From assembly GCF_014202645.1 (NCBI RefSeq), contig NZ_JACHHG010000001.1:186001-250000 (forward strand): 64,000 bases of DNA. Direction: 5' to 3'. A model generated the notes under the pieces. It was not told the origin of the DNA, did no database searches, and worked only from the letters and a program-made list of their open reading frames with translations. Positions 1 to 10,464 of this stretch are shown piece by piece (positions within the stretch are counted from its first letter, which is position 1; each line of letters begins with the position of its first letter). Source of the stretch: Deinobacterium chartae (GTDB taxonomy: Bacteria > Deinococcota > Deinococci > Deinococcales > Deinococcaceae). The position numbers and the translations under genes were made by a program.

Positions 1-1
1 G

Positions 2-616
2 TGGGTACGCACCCTGCACGACCGCTACCTGGGCTACGCGCGCCGCGCCGAGGTGCTGCTGGGCGGCTTCGAGAACGCGGTGAGCGTCAAGGCCCTGCGC
101 GGTCACGTATACGACGCGCCGCGCGTGCAAGGCGGCATCATCGCCGAGATCGCGCGGGGAGCTTGCCTGCGGGTGCTGCGCGAGGAAGGCGAATGGCGCG
201 AGGTCGCGCTGCCCGACGGACGGCGCGGCTTCGTGTCGGCAGCGGTGTTCGACGAAGTGGCCACGGACCCGCTCGAGTTCGGACAACTGTTGCTAGGCAC
301 CCCCTACGTGTGGGGCGGCCGCAGCGCCTGGGGCATCGACTGCTCGGGCCTGAGCCAGCGGGTGTACGCCTTCTGGGGCCGCAGCATTCCGCGCGACGCC
401 GATCAGCAGCAGGCCTTCCTCGAGCCGGTGAACACACCCCAGCCGGGCGACCTGGCCTTCTTTCCCGGGCACGTGGCCGTCTGCCTGGGCGAGGGCCGCA
501 TCCTGCACGCCACCTCCACCTACATGCGGGTCGCGATCAACACCCTGGGCGAAGGCGAGTACGGCCAACGCCTCGAGGCCGCCCTGACCGGCTACGGCCG
601 CTGGAGGGACGCATGA
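2..616 (+). CDS. NlpC/P60 family cell-wall peptidase (5' end outside window)
   Basis: The frame is open from the left edge, so the true start lies outside; 204 residues are visible. An SH3b-like region (about residues 25-80) is followed by an NlpC/P60 domain with the catalytic cysteine in GIDCSG (about residue 114) and the histidine in GHVAVC (about 157), then a third polar position in LHATS. Such enzymes cut gamma-D-Glu-diamino-acid bonds of murein peptides. The stop overlaps the next start by four bases (ATGA), and that gene is an Ala-Glu epimerase. The pairing resembles Bacillus YkfC/YkfB, so murein-peptide recycling is the likely job. Secretion cannot be judged without the N-terminus. Confidence 0.9.
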   Translation, partial: WVRTLHDRYLGYARRAEVLLGGFENAVSVKALRGHVYDAPRVQGGIIAEIARGACLRVLREEGEWREVALPDGRRGFVSAAVFDEVATDPLEFGQLLLGTPYVWGGRSAWGIDCSGLSQRVYAFWGRSIPRDADQQQAFLEPVNTPQPGDLAFFPGHVAVCLGEGRILHATSTYMRVAINTLGEGEYGQRLEAALTGYGRWRDA

Positions 617-1635
617 CCGTCTCGTGGAACACCCGGGTGCTGCACACCAAAAGTCCTTTTGGCATCGCGCGCTGGACCCACTCCGAGTACCCGCGCACCT
701 TCGTGCACTTCGAGCACGGCGGCGTGACCGGACGCGGCGAGGCGGCCCCCAACGCCTTTTACGGCGAGAACCGCGCCACGGTCGAAGCGGCGCTGCCCCC
801 GCTCAGCGCCCACCTGCACGACCCCTGGGACTGGGAGGCGCTCGAGGCAGCCTTGAGCCGCACCTTCCCGCACGGCCACCCCTCGGTGAAGTGCGCGCTC
901 GAGATGGCGGCCCTCGAGGCCTGCGCGCTCGAGGCGGGCCTGCCGGTGTGGAAACTGCTGGGTCTCTCGAGCAAGGCGGTGCCCGAGAGCAGCTACACGA
1001 TCTCGATCGCCGAGCTGCCCGAGATGGAGCGGCAGGCCCGCGAGGCGACGGCGCAGGGTTACCGCATCCTCAAGGTCAAGCTCGGCACCGATCGCGACGT
1101 GCCGATCCTCGAGACGCTGCGCGCCGCGGCCCCGCAGGCCACCTTGCGGGTCGACGCCAACGCCGCCTGGACCCGCAGCCAGGCCAAGCGCATGCTGGCA
1201 GTCCTCGAGGCCTGCGGCGTGGAACTGCTCGAGCAGCCGCTGCCCGCCGCGGACCTCGAGGGCCACGCGGAACTGCGCCGGGTGAGCCCGCTGCCGCTGG
1301 TCGCCGACGAGTCGTTGCACGACCGCTCGACCGTGCCCGCCCTCGCCCGCGCCTTCGACGCGGTGAACCTCAAGATCGCCAAGCTCGGCGGGCCGCTGCA
1401 GGCCCTGCACACCGCCCGCACCGCGCGGGCACTGGGCATGAACGTGATGATCGGCTGCATGATCGAGTCGTCGCTGGGTATTTCTGCCTCGGTGCACCTG
1501 GCCGGACTGGCCGACTGGGTGGACCTCGATGGGGCACTGCTGCTGGCCGACGACCCGTACGAGGGCCTCGAGTGGCAGGGCGGGCAGGTCACGCGCCCCA
1601 CGCAGGCCGGATGGGGCGTGCGGGAGCGCGCGTGA
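613..1635 (+). CDS. L-Ala-D/L-Glu (dipeptide) epimerase, enolase superfamily
   Basis: 340 residues. Member of the muconate-lactonizing-enzyme/AEE subgroup: KVKLG carries the KxK catalytic lysine (about residue 156), DANAAW, EQPLP and ADES supply the three metal-binding acids, and KIAKLGG the second catalytic lysine on the other face. GCMIESSLG closes the barrel. The family epimerises L-Ala-D-Glu released from murein to L-Ala-L-Glu so that ordinary dipeptidases can use it. The ATG is fixed by the ATGA overlap with the upstream peptidase, and the end overlaps the next gene by GTGA. The NlpC/P60 neighbour supports murein dipeptides; other dipeptides cannot be excluded by sequence alone. Confidence 0.9.
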   Translation: MTVSWNTRVLHTKSPFGIARWTHSEYPRTFVHFEHGGVTGRGEAAPNAFYGENRATVEAALPPLSAHLHDPWDWEALEAALSRTFPHGHPSVKCALEMAALEACALEAGLPVWKLLGLSSKAVPESSYTISIAELPEMERQAREATAQGYRILKVKLGTDRDVPILETLRAAAPQATLRVDANAAWTRSQAKRMLAVLEACGVELLEQPLPAADLEGHAELRRVSPLPLVADESLHDRSTVPALARAFDAVNLKIAKLGGPLQALHTARTARALGMNVMIGCMIESSLGISASVHLAGLADWVDLDGALLLADDPYEGLEWQGGQVTRPTQAGWGVRERA

Positions 1636-2441
1636 TCGTGCAGCGCACGCCGCAGTTCGCGGTGTTCCAGAGTGCGCTGTACCAGACCAACTCGCTGGTG
1701 GTGCACCACGCGGGCGCGGTGGTGGTCTTCGATCCGGGTACGCTGCCGCACGAGGTCGAAGAGATCCGCGCCTACACCGAGGCGGTGCGCGACGGGCGGC
1801 CGCTGCACCTGGTCTATACTCACGGCGACTGGGACCACGTGATCGGCGACGCGGCCTTTCCTGCAGCACGCCGCGTCGCGAGCGTGGCCTTCGGGCAGCG
1901 CGACACCGACGCAGTACTCGGAGAACTACAGGATTTCGACGCGACTTACTACCTGCGCCGGCCCTACCCGCTGCGCTACCCGCAGGCAGACCTTGAGGTC
2001 CGCGGCGGCGAGGTGCTCGACCTGGACGGTCTGCGGCTGCGCTTCTTCGCCGCGCCGGGCCACACCCCAGACGGGCTGGTAACCCTGGTGGAGCCGCTCG
2101 GGCTGCTGGTCGCCGGGGACTACCTGGCCGACGTGGAATTCCCGTTCGTGCACAACAGCGCCGCGTACCTCGAGACCCTGCGGATGTTCGCGCAGCTGTT
2201 CTCGGGCGGCGCAGTGTCGCTGCTCGTTCCCGGGCACGGTCGCCCCACCGGCGACCTCGAGGAGATGCAGGCGCGCCAGCGCGAAGCTCTGGCCTACCTG
2301 CGGGCCCTGCGCGCCGCAGTTCAGGGCGGTGACCCCGCCGAACCGGAGCGCCTGATCGCACACTCGCCGTTTCTGCGCGCTACCCGCGCGGAGCACGAGC
2401 GCAACCTCGAGCGGGCCCGCGCCGAGTTTGCCCAGGGCTGA
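1632..2441 (+). CDS. Metallo-beta-lactamase-fold hydrolase
   Basis: 269 residues starting at a GTG that overlaps the preceding stop (GTGA). The metal-binding motif reads THGDWDH, i.e. HxDxDH rather than the usual HxHxDH, followed by PGHTPDG, GDYL and PGHG. This variant occurs in several MBL subfamilies, so a binuclear metal site remains plausible, but the substrate is unknown. As the third translationally coupled gene after a murein peptidase and an Ala-Glu epimerase, it may act on a murein fragment or detoxify a by-product; that is inference only. No signal peptide is apparent, so it is probably cytoplasmic. Confidence 0.85.
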   Translation: MIVQRTPQFAVFQSALYQTNSLVVHHAGAVVVFDPGTLPHEVEEIRAYTEAVRDGRPLHLVYTHGDWDHVIGDAAFPAARRVASVAFGQRDTDAVLGELQDFDATYYLRRPYPLRYPQADLEVRGGEVLDLDGLRLRFFAAPGHTPDGLVTLVEPLGLLVAGDYLADVEFPFVHNSAAYLETLRMFAQLFSGGAVSLLVPGHGRPTGDLEEMQARQREALAYLRALRAAVQGGDPAEPERLIAHSPFLRATRAEHERNLERARAEFAQG

Positions 2442-2506
2442 CCCGCAGCGGGCCGGGTTCTGATGCTGGCGTAAACGTCCGCACAAAGCCCGGCCCGGCG
2501 GCGATT

Positions 2507-2512
2507 TACAAT
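2507..2512 (+). promoter_or_regulatory. -10 element of leaderless uvrC promoter
   Basis: TACAAT lies six bases before the GTG at 2519, so transcription is expected to start at or next to the start codon. No Shine-Dalgarno sequence is correctly spaced. Confidence 0.6.
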
Positions 2513-2518
2513 GGAGCT

Positions 2519-4366
<1,848 letters not shown>

Positions 4367-4468
4367 GGTGTGGGGCCCGAGCCGGGCGGTGTGGCCTCCG
4401 CTTTGATAGTGAAAACATTCACGATATTTCGGGGTGGTGAAATTTTTGTTTAAAGTGCTGCGGTCGGG

Positions 4469-5584
4469 TCAGCGCTTCAACCCGGGAAGCCCGGGCAACA
4501 ACTGTCCCTGCCCTACCCCCCGGACGGTGAGTGTGGCGACCACGGTCCACAGAGCCAGCAGGGTCACCGTCAGCACGTTGCCCGCCCACGCGAAAAACTC
4601 CAGGCGGCTCGCCTGGCCCAGCGCAAAGGTGGCCGCCGTAAAAACGCCGAGCGGAAAGGTCAGACCCCACCAGCCCAGGTTGAACGGCAGCCCCCGCCGC
4701 AAGAAGCGCAGGGTCGAAAGCGCCGCCAGGGCCAGCCACCAGCCTCCGAAACCCCACAGGATCAGTCCTCCCAGCAGCCCGAGGCCCGCGAAGGCCGGAC
4801 CCAGCGGCGTGAGACCCTGCGCCGCCAGGGCTGCCGGAGCCGCGTCGGCGAGCTGAAGCAGGGACAGGGCCCCGGTGGCCAGCGGTCCTACGGGCAAAAA
4901 CATGCTGATGCCCAGCTCGGCCGGCGGAAAGCGGTGCTGTGCCAGACGCAGGAACAGGATGCCGATGATCAGCAGGGCCAGCGGAACCGACAGGGCGAAC
5001 AGCACGTACCCGGCCACCACCAGCAGCAAAGCGGCCTGGACACTCAGGTGCGGGGCGATCAGCCCGGCGCTGGCCGCCGCCACCTCGGAGGCCACCACCG
5101 GAAGCAGCCACACCGCCGACATGCGCTCGAGCGCGTGGTCTTGCCGGGTGAACATCCAGTAGGGCAGCAGCAGTCCGACCGCAGCGGCCAGCAGCGCATC
5201 CAACAGCCACAGGTCGCGCGCGAGCAGAACCGCCGCCGCGCCCCAGCGCGGTTCACCGAAAACGATCAGGCCGTTGATCACGGTGGCCAGCCCCATGGGC
5301 ACCGCACCGAGAAACATGCTCTGCACCGGATGACGCAGCGTGGCGCGCGCGTCCGCCGGGTACAGCAGCGCGCGTGCCAGGGACAGCAGGGCGAACAGCG
5401 CAAACAGCACGATGTTCAGCCACCACAGGCCCTCTCCCAGCAAGGCGGCCTGCGGAAACGGCAGACGGGGCAGCATCAGGGCACAGATGCCGGTTCCCAT
5501 GGTGGCGGCGAACCAGTTGGGCGCGAAGCCCCGGACGATCTCACCGAGCGAGGACAAGGGCGGTGACGGACAGGTGGAACGCAT
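4469..5584 (-). CDS. TDT-family (TehA/SLAC1-like) transporter
   Basis: 371 residues and about ten hydrophobic helices. The signature NWFAATMGTG near the N-terminus and the repeated Gly/Ala-rich helices match the tellurite-resistance/dicarboxylate transporter family, which includes sulfite exporters, malate carriers and SLAC1 anion channels. Substrate cannot be assigned. The ATG at 5584 is preferred over an upstream TTG at 5644 because the longer start would add about 20 residues before the family's usual N-terminus, and because a TATGGT -10-like hexamer lies six bases before this ATG. It is divergent from a LysR regulator 79 bases away, its probable controller. Confidence 0.85.
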   Translation of the reverse strand: MRSTCPSPPLSSLGEIVRGFAPNWFAATMGTGICALMLPRLPFPQAALLGEGLWWLNIVLFALFALLSLARALLYPADARATLRHPVQSMFLGAVPMGLATVINGLIVFGEPRWGAAAVLLARDLWLLDALLAAAVGLLLPYWMFTRQDHALERMSAVWLLPVVASEVAAASAGLIAPHLSVQAALLLVVAGYVLFALSVPLALLIIGILFLRLAQHRFPPAELGISMFLPVGPLATGALSLLQLADAAPAALAAQGLTPLGPAFAGLGLLGGLILWGFGGWWLALAALSTLRFLRRGLPFNLGWWGLTFPLGVFTAATFALGQASRLEFFAWAGNVLTVTLLALWTVVATLTVRGVGQGQLLPGLPGLKR

Positions 5585-5590
5585 GAGCGC

Positions 5591-5596
5591 ACCATA
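5591..5596 (-). promoter_or_regulatory. -10-like element for the TDT transporter
   Basis: On the minus strand TATGGT lies six bases before the ATG at 5584, the spacing seen at other leaderless starts in this window. It is a weaker match than most. Confidence 0.4.
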
Positions 5597-5630
5597 GAGC
5601 GCCTGATCTATGAAATCAAATGAGAGTTTC

Positions 5631-5642
5631 GGAAGGTCTTCC
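5631..5642. promoter_or_regulatory. Palindrome in the LysR/TDT intergenic region
   Basis: GGAAGGTCTTCC is a perfect 12-base palindrome between the two divergent starts, ten bases upstream of the LysR gene's -10 element. It is a candidate operator, although LysR sites more often follow T-N11-A. Confidence 0.35.
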
Positions 5643-5651
5643 AAAAAAATT

Positions 5652-5657
5652 TAATAT
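5652..5657 (+). promoter_or_regulatory. -10 element of leaderless LysR gene
   Basis: TAATAT lies six bases before the ATG at 5664, and no Shine-Dalgarno sequence is present. Confidence 0.55.
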
Positions 5658-5663
5658 CTGGTT

Positions 5664-6614
5664 ATGGCCCTGAACCCCGACCACCTGCTGACCTTTGCCC
5701 GCGTGGCCCGGCACGGCAGCCTGAGTGCCGCAGCAGCCGAACTGCACCTCACCCAGCCCGCGATCTCCAGCCAGCTGCGCCTGCTCACCCGGGCCGTCGG
5801 GGAGCCGCTGTTCACCCGTCACCGTTACGGCATCGCGCTGACCGCGACGGGCCAAGAGCTGCTGCCGCACGCCCTGGCCGTCGCCCGCGCCCTCGAGGGT
5901 GCGCAGCGGTACGTCAGCGACCTGCGGGCCCTGACCCACGGCTCGCTGAACATCGCGGCCAGCACGACCAACGCGGCCAGCATCCTGCCCGGCGTGCTGA
6001 CGCACTACCACGCCCTGCACCCGGGGGTGAGCTTCCGGATCCGGCAGGGCAATACCCAAGAAGCCCTCGAGGAACTGCGCCAGGGACACGCGGAGGTGGC
6101 CCTGATCGAGGGACCGCCCGGTCCGCTCGACGCGGGGCTGAGCGCACAGGTCTTCCGGCAGGACGAACTGCTGCTGGTCGCCGCCCCGCAACACCCGCTG
6201 GCGCACAGCGCAGGACCGCTGGACCTGACCGGCCTGGGGCTGGTGTGGCGGGAAGCGGGGTCCGGAACGCGGGTGGTGGCCGAGCAGGCCCTGCGGGCGG
6301 CGGGCGTGCCTACCCGCACCCTGCTGGAACTGACCGGCACCGAGGCGGTCAAGGAGGCGGTGATCAGCGGACTGGGCGCCGCGTTTTTGTCGGACCTCAG
6401 CGTACGGCGCGAACTGCGTTCCGGGCTGCTGGTCCGGCTGCCGCATCCGCTGCCTGCGCTGCGGCGCGACCTGCGGTGGGTCGCTCCCCATGAGGAACAG
6501 CTCTCGCGCGCGGCACGAACCTTCCTGGAGCTGCTGCACGCAGGCGGAGGGCCGCACACGGATTCCCCTCCGTTTCTTGTCTCCGATAAAGTAACTACTA
6601 CAGAGACAACATAA
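5664..6614 (+). CDS. LysR-type transcriptional regulator
   Basis: 316 residues. The N-terminal winged helix-turn-helix is clear (FARVARHGSLSAAAAELH then LTQPAISSQLRLLTRAVG, about residues 9-45), followed by a periplasmic-binding-like effector domain to the end. LysR proteins usually control a divergent neighbour and themselves; here that neighbour is the TDT transporter. The effector is unknown, though a small anion or carboxylate would fit the transporter family. The start lies six bases after TAATAT without a Shine-Dalgarno sequence, so the mRNA is probably leaderless. Confidence 0.93.
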   Translation: MALNPDHLLTFARVARHGSLSAAAAELHLTQPAISSQLRLLTRAVGEPLFTRHRYGIALTATGQELLPHALAVARALEGAQRYVSDLRALTHGSLNIAASTTNAASILPGVLTHYHALHPGVSFRIRQGNTQEALEELRQGHAEVALIEGPPGPLDAGLSAQVFRQDELLLVAAPQHPLAHSAGPLDLTGLGLVWREAGSGTRVVAEQALRAAGVPTRTLLELTGTEAVKEAVISGLGAAFLSDLSVRRELRSGLLVRLPHPLPALRRDLRWVAPHEEQLSRAARTFLELLHAGGGPHTDSPPFLVSDKVTTTETT

Positions 6615-6618
6615 CTGG

Positions 6619-6624
6619 CATACT
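6619..6624 (+). promoter_or_regulatory. -10 element of leaderless tam-like gene
   Basis: CATACT (in GGCATACT) lies six bases before the ATG at 6631; the same hexamer and context recur before comF. Confidence 0.55.
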
Positions 6625-6630
6625 GCGGCC

Positions 6631-7392
6631 ATGCCCTGGAACCCCGACCAATACCACCTGTTCCGCGACGCCCGCCAAGCCCCCTTTCACGACCTGCTCG
6701 CCCTGATCGAGCGCCGCGAGCGGCTCGAGGTGGTAGACCTCGGCTGCGGCACCGGCGAACTCACCCGCGAGCTGAAGCGCGCCCTGCCCGGCAGCCGCGT
6801 GACCGGCGTAGACGCCTCGCCCGAGATGCTGGCCCGCGCCCGCACGCTGACCGAACCCGGCCTGAGCTTCGAAGCGGGCCGCCTCGAGAGCGTTGAGGGC
6901 CAGTACGACCTGGTGTTCTCGCACGCGGCCATCCAGTGGGTGGACGACCACCGCACCCTGGTTCCACACCTGTTCGAGCGGGTCAAGCCCGGCGGTCAGA
7001 TCGCCGTGCAGCTGCCGTCGAACCACACGCACCCCAGCCACACCCTGATGCTCGAAGTTGCCCGGGAAGAACCGTTTCGCAGCGCCCTGGCGGGCTGGTA
7101 CCGCGAGAGCCCGGTGCTGTCCCTCGAGGCGTACGCCGAACTCTTGTTCCGCGCCGGAGCGCAGGACATCGTGGCCTTCGAGAAGGTCTACCCGGTGGTC
7201 CTCGAGGACGCGCGCGGCGTGCTCGAGTGGGTGCGCGGCACCGCGCTGATTCCCTACCTCGAGCGCCTGCCCCAGGACCTGCGGCCCGCCTTCGAGGCGC
7301 GCTACCTCGATCACCTGCGTGAGGCGCTGACGCAAAGCCCGGTGTTCTACGCCTTCAAGCGCACGCTGTTCGCCGCCCGGAAGCCCGCGTGA
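6631..7392 (+). CDS. tam: Trans-aconitate 2-methyltransferase-like SAM methyltransferase
   Basis: 253 residues. It starts with the family hallmark WNPDQYHLF, then the SAM-binding glycine loop VDLGCGTGEL (about residues 35-44), GVDASPEMLARAR, and SHAAIQWVDD typical of Tam. Tam methylates trans-aconitate, a spontaneous isomer of cis-aconitate that inhibits aconitase. The stop overlaps the following VOC gene by GTGA, so the two are coupled. The start sits six bases after CATACT. Assignment to Tam rests on overall motif pattern; a related small-acid methyltransferase is the alternative. Confidence 0.88.
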   Translation: MPWNPDQYHLFRDARQAPFHDLLALIERRERLEVVDLGCGTGELTRELKRALPGSRVTGVDASPEMLARARTLTEPGLSFEAGRLESVEGQYDLVFSHAAIQWVDDHRTLVPHLFERVKPGGQIAVQLPSNHTHPSHTLMLEVAREEPFRSALAGWYRESPVLSLEAYAELLFRAGAQDIVAFEKVYPVVLEDARGVLEWVRGTALIPYLERLPQDLRPAFEARYLDHLREALTQSPVFYAFKRTLFAARKPA

Positions 7393-7769
7393 TCACCGGC
7401 CTCGACCACGTGCAGATCAACGCGCCCGCCGGGCACGAGACGGCCGCGCGCGCGTTCTTCGGGGATTTCCTGGGACTGCCCGAACTGCTCAAACCCGAAA
7501 GCCTGCGCGCCAGCGGCGGCGTGTGGTTCGGCCTGCCTGACGGGCGCCAGATCCACACCGGGGTCGCGGAGCCGTTTGTACCCTCCAGCAAGGGACACCC
7601 CTGCCTGCGCACGCACGACCTCGAGGCGGTCCTGCGCCGCTGCGAGGCCTGCGGAGTGGCCTGCTGGCTCGACCACCGCCTGAGCACACCGCGGCTGTAC
7701 GTAAACGATCCCTGGGGCAACCGCCTCGAGATCGTGCAAGGGCAGCACGAGGCCGTCACGCTGCCCTGA
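7389..7769 (+). CDS. VOC (glyoxalase/bleomycin-resistance fold) protein
   Basis: 126 residues, one vicinal-oxygen-chelate module: LDHVQINAP at the start, GGVWFGLPDGRQIH in the middle and YVNDPWGNRLEIVQG at the end. Metal ligands would be the His of DHVQI and the Glu of NRLEI, as in glyoxalase-type proteins. The GTG start overlaps the stop of the Tam-like gene, implying co-translation. Substrate unknown; lyase, dioxygenase or binding roles are all possible for single-module members. Confidence 0.85.
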   Translation: MITGLDHVQINAPAGHETAARAFFGDFLGLPELLKPESLRASGGVWFGLPDGRQIHTGVAEPFVPSSKGHPCLRTHDLEAVLRRCEACGVACWLDHRLSTPRLYVNDPWGNRLEIVQGQHEAVTLP

Positions 7770-7789
7770 GGCGCAAAAACGGCAAAACC

Positions 7790-7820
7790 GCGGGGGGCGA
7801 GCCACAGTCTCGCCCCCCGC
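7790..7820 (-). terminator. Terminator between VOC gene and argS
   Basis: A perfect 12-bp inverted repeat (arms 7790-7801 and 7809-7820) with a 7-base loop. On the minus strand it is followed by a T-rich stretch (GGTTTTGCCGTTTTT), so it is an intrinsic terminator for argS; it may also stop the plus-strand genes. Confidence 0.8.
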
Positions 7821-7834
7821 CCGGCTTCACGGCA

Positions 7835-9688
7835 TCACATCTCGGCAGGAACCTCGATGCCCAGCACCTCGAGGGCGCGCTCGAGGGCCACGCCCATGCG
7901 GGCGACCAGCGCCACGCGCGCCTGGGCGAGCCCGGCAGGCGCGTCGATCACGCGGGTTGCGGGCTTGCCCGCCTCGTCCTTGAGGTTGTACCAGCCGTTA
8001 AAGGCGGTCGCCAGGTCCAGGGCGTGCTGCACCACGTGGTGCGGGCTGTGGTCGCGCACCGCGCCGGCCAGCGCGTCCGGGAAGCGCGCGATCACCTTGG
8101 CGAGCTCGAAATCGAATTCCCCGAGCTGCGACAGGTCCGCGCCCTCGGCGGTGATGCCCGCCTCGGCCGCGCGGCGCACGATGTTGCGCGCGCGCACCGC
8201 CGCGTACTGCACGTACGGCGCGGTGTCGCCCTGCAGCGACAGCGCGGTCTCCCAGCGGAAATCGATCTGCTTTTTCGGCTCGGACTTCAGCATCGCCAGA
8301 CGCAGGGCGCCGTAGCCCACCGCCCGCGCCACCGACGCCGCGTCCTCGAGGCTGCGCTCGCCCAGCACCGCCATGGCCCGCGATTGCGCCTCGGCCAGCA
8401 CGTCGTCCACCGACAAGGTGATGCCCTTGCGCCCGCTCATGTCCTGCCCCTCGAGCTTCACCGTGCCGTAGGCCAGGTGGAACGAACGCGCCCACTGCTC
8501 GCGGTGCCCGGCGATCGCCAGAGCCGCCTTCACCACCGCCTGCGGGTAGCTCTGGCGGTCGTCGATCACGTTGATGACCTCGGCAGCGTGCGCGAAGCGC
8601 GCGTCCGGCTGGCCCTGCGGGTGCGAGGTGTACAGAACCTGGCCGCTTGGCTGCTGCGCAAATTCCCGGAAACCCAAGCCCTCGAACAGCCCGAACTTCC
8701 AGAACTGCAGCCCGATGTCCTTGGCGGTGTACGTCGCCGTACCGCCCGAGCGCTGCAGCACCAGCGTCGGGTCCTCGAGGCCGGGAATGAACTCGGAGGT
8801 GTCCATCACAAAAGCGCCGGCGTACTTGCCCTCGGTCGGGTGCGAGCAGTACGGGCTCGCCTCGAGGATCTCCAGCGCCTTGGCCAGGAAGCCGCTGCCC
8901 ACCACGTCCGACTCCCACACCAGCAGGTCGTAGCTGACCCCCAGTTCGAAACAGGTCTGCAACTGCGCCTGCACGATCAGCTCCACGTCCTCGCGCAGCT
9001 CGCCCGCCTCGAGGCGGTGCATGATCTCGAGGATGCCCGGCTCGAGCTCGGCCTTACGGGGGTCGGCGTTGAGGCGCACGTACAGCTCGCCCAGCCAGTG
9101 GTCCAGGCGGCTGGGCTTGCCCGCGGCCGCGCGCTCGGCCGACCACATCGCGAACACCTCGCGCCAGTTCTCCCCGGCGTAGTGGTTGCGGGCGAACAGC
9201 GACTCGGCCGCCTGACGCCCGGTGTCGTCGATGTAGTTCTGCACCTCGACCCGGTGCCCGGCCGCGCGGAAGATGCGGGCCATGGCGTCGCCGAGCACCA
9301 CGTTGCGCAGGTGCCCCACGTGCAGTTCCTTGTTGGGGTTGACCGAGGTGTGCTCGATCACGACCTTCTCGCTGCCCGGCTCGGCCTCGAAGCGCTCCTC
9401 GAGCACGCCCGCCACGAAGGCGGCACGGTCCAGGTAGAAGTTGAGGTAAGGCCCCACCGCCTCGGCACGCGCCACCCCGGCAGGCAACTCGAGGGCCGCC
9501 TGCAACTGGGCGGCGACGGCCGCCGGGTTCTGGCCCAGCTTCTTGGACAGCACGAAAGCGGCGGGCGTGCCGTAATCTCCGGGCTTGCCCGCTGGAGTTT
9601 CCTGAATCGCGACCTCGAGGCCGGGAACGCCCAGCCGTTCGGCGGCCCGTTCCACAGCGCTCCTGAGTTGACTCTTGACGTCCATCAT
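7835..9688 (-). CDS. argS: Arginyl-tRNA synthetase
   Basis: 617 residues. Class I synthetase with an N-terminal Add-1 domain, the HIGH-type motif HVGHLRN (about residues 120-128), the arginyl-type KMSK replacement around SGRKGITLS (about 420) and a C-terminal DALR anticodon-binding domain. It charges tRNA-Arg. Two adjacent ATGs (9688 and 9685) are possible starts. The frame extends 16 codons further to a non-standard start, but a TGCTACACT extended -10 box lies inside that extension, only nine bases before 9688, so the shorter form with a very short or absent leader is preferred. Monocistronic, with a strong terminator just downstream. Confidence 0.97.
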   Translation of the reverse strand: MMDVKSQLRSAVERAAERLGVPGLEVAIQETPAGKPGDYGTPAAFVLSKKLGQNPAAVAAQLQAALELPAGVARAEAVGPYLNFYLDRAAFVAGVLEERFEAEPGSEKVVIEHTSVNPNKELHVGHLRNVVLGDAMARIFRAAGHRVEVQNYIDDTGRQAAESLFARNHYAGENWREVFAMWSAERAAAGKPSRLDHWLGELYVRLNADPRKAELEPGILEIMHRLEAGELREDVELIVQAQLQTCFELGVSYDLLVWESDVVGSGFLAKALEILEASPYCSHPTEGKYAGAFVMDTSEFIPGLEDPTLVLQRSGGTATYTAKDIGLQFWKFGLFEGLGFREFAQQPSGQVLYTSHPQGQPDARFAHAAEVINVIDDRQSYPQAVVKAALAIAGHREQWARSFHLAYGTVKLEGQDMSGRKGITLSVDDVLAEAQSRAMAVLGERSLEDAASVARAVGYGALRLAMLKSEPKKQIDFRWETALSLQGDTAPYVQYAAVRARNIVRRAAEAGITAEGADLSQLGEFDFELAKVIARFPDALAGAVRDHSPHHVVQHALDLATAFNGWYNLKDEAGKPATRVIDAPAGLAQARVALVARMGVALERALEVLGIEVPAEM

Positions 9689-9804
9689 TCTCGGGCCAGT
9701 GTAGCACTCGAGCCGCCCTGGGGCCGCGCAGGGCAACTCGGCGCTTTAAAGAAGCCGCTAAGGCTACACATGCGGGCTCACATGTTCAGTCAGCTAGCAC
9801 AGGG

Positions 9805-9810
9805 AATAAT
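9805..9810 (+). promoter_or_regulatory. -10 element of first lipoprotein gene
   Basis: AATAAT lies six bases before the ATG at 9817, so the transcript is probably leaderless. Confidence 0.5.
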
Positions 9811-9816
9811 GAGAAC

Positions 9817-10386
9817 ATGAAGAAATTTCTGGTTCTTCCCGTAATTGCTGGTCTGTTGGCTTCTTGCGGCGGCTCGACTCCTGACAACAGTCTGAGCATT
9901 TCGAACCCTGAACTTCGTACCCAGTATGTCCGCGAAGGCACCACGACCGACTTCATCGCCTGTGACCGCTTAGAGGGTAATCCGACCATGGATGTACGGG
10001 TAGATTTCACTACGCGTGGCACCCTTGACCGGGTAGATGTACGGCTCGTGGGCAGTGACGGACAGGATGACGGCTATAGGGCGACTATCCGCAGCAACAG
10101 CTTCATTCGGAGCAGTGACCGCTACAAGGTGATTTTCACGGCCGACAGCACCACGAATCCCTTGCCTGCCTCGGCACAGCCTCACAGCATCATTCCAACG
10201 CCTACCAATGACACGGTCAAAATTGTTCGTCCGGTAAGTCCCAGTATCGGTCGCTTCCAGGCTGTACTCGTCGGTTACTCGACCAGTGGACAAAACACCC
10301 CGGCGGTCCCCAGCCTTACTTTTGTTCCCGTTTACTCTGACTGCGAAGAGATCAGCGATACCGGAGTCCGCCTCGAGAACTACTGA
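9817..10386 (+). CDS. Putative lipoprotein, first of three in tandem
   Basis: 189 residues. A signal peptide ends in the lipobox LLASC, giving lipidated Cys17, then a Ser/Thr-rich mature part predicted to be mostly beta. There are just two further cysteines, Cys49 (FIACDR) and Cys176 (YSDCEE), which could form a disulfide. The phrase SIIPTP recurs as SIVPTP in the next gene. I do not recognise the family. GC content and codon use are less extreme than the neighbours (more A/T third positions), which could mean recent acquisition or weak selection. Confidence 0.8.
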   Translation: MKKFLVLPVIAGLLASCGGSTPDNSLSISNPELRTQYVREGTTTDFIACDRLEGNPTMDVRVDFTTRGTLDRVDVRLVGSDGQDDGYRATIRSNSFIRSSDRYKVIFTADSTTNPLPASAQPHSIIPTPTNDTVKIVRPVSPSIGRFQAVLVGYSTSGQNTPAVPSLTFVPVYSDCEEISDTGVRLENY

Positions 10387-10420
10387 ACTTCTCACCCGAG
10401 CGTCTGGGAAGCCAACGCTC

Positions 10421-10444
10421 CAGGCCCTTCTTATGAAGGGCCTG
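10421..10444 (+). repeat. Hairpin between lipoprotein genes 1 and 2
   Basis: A perfect 10-bp stem (10421-10430 with 10435-10444) with a TTAT loop, just 5' of the second gene's ribosome-binding site. No T-tract follows, so it is more likely an mRNA processing or stability element than a full terminator. Confidence 0.55.
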
Positions 10445-10464
10445 CGTCCATGAAAGGACCTACC

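Noticed and set aside
592-2361. Long minus-strand frame (589 codons) opposite the epimerase and MBL genes
   Set aside because: Arg/Pro-rich, no domain, antisense to genes with clear active-site motifs.
2450-2496. Inverted repeat after the MBL gene
   Set aside because: Eight base pairs with a 31-base loop; not convincing as a terminator.
4367-4468. Possible terminator after uvrC in a short AT-rich patch
   Set aside because: Only 5-bp stems (ATTTC with GAAAT) precede the T-rich stretch, too weak to call with confidence.
8024-9820. 598-codon plus-strand frame opposite argS
   Set aside because: Antisense shadow of argS; no start signal or recognisable motif.
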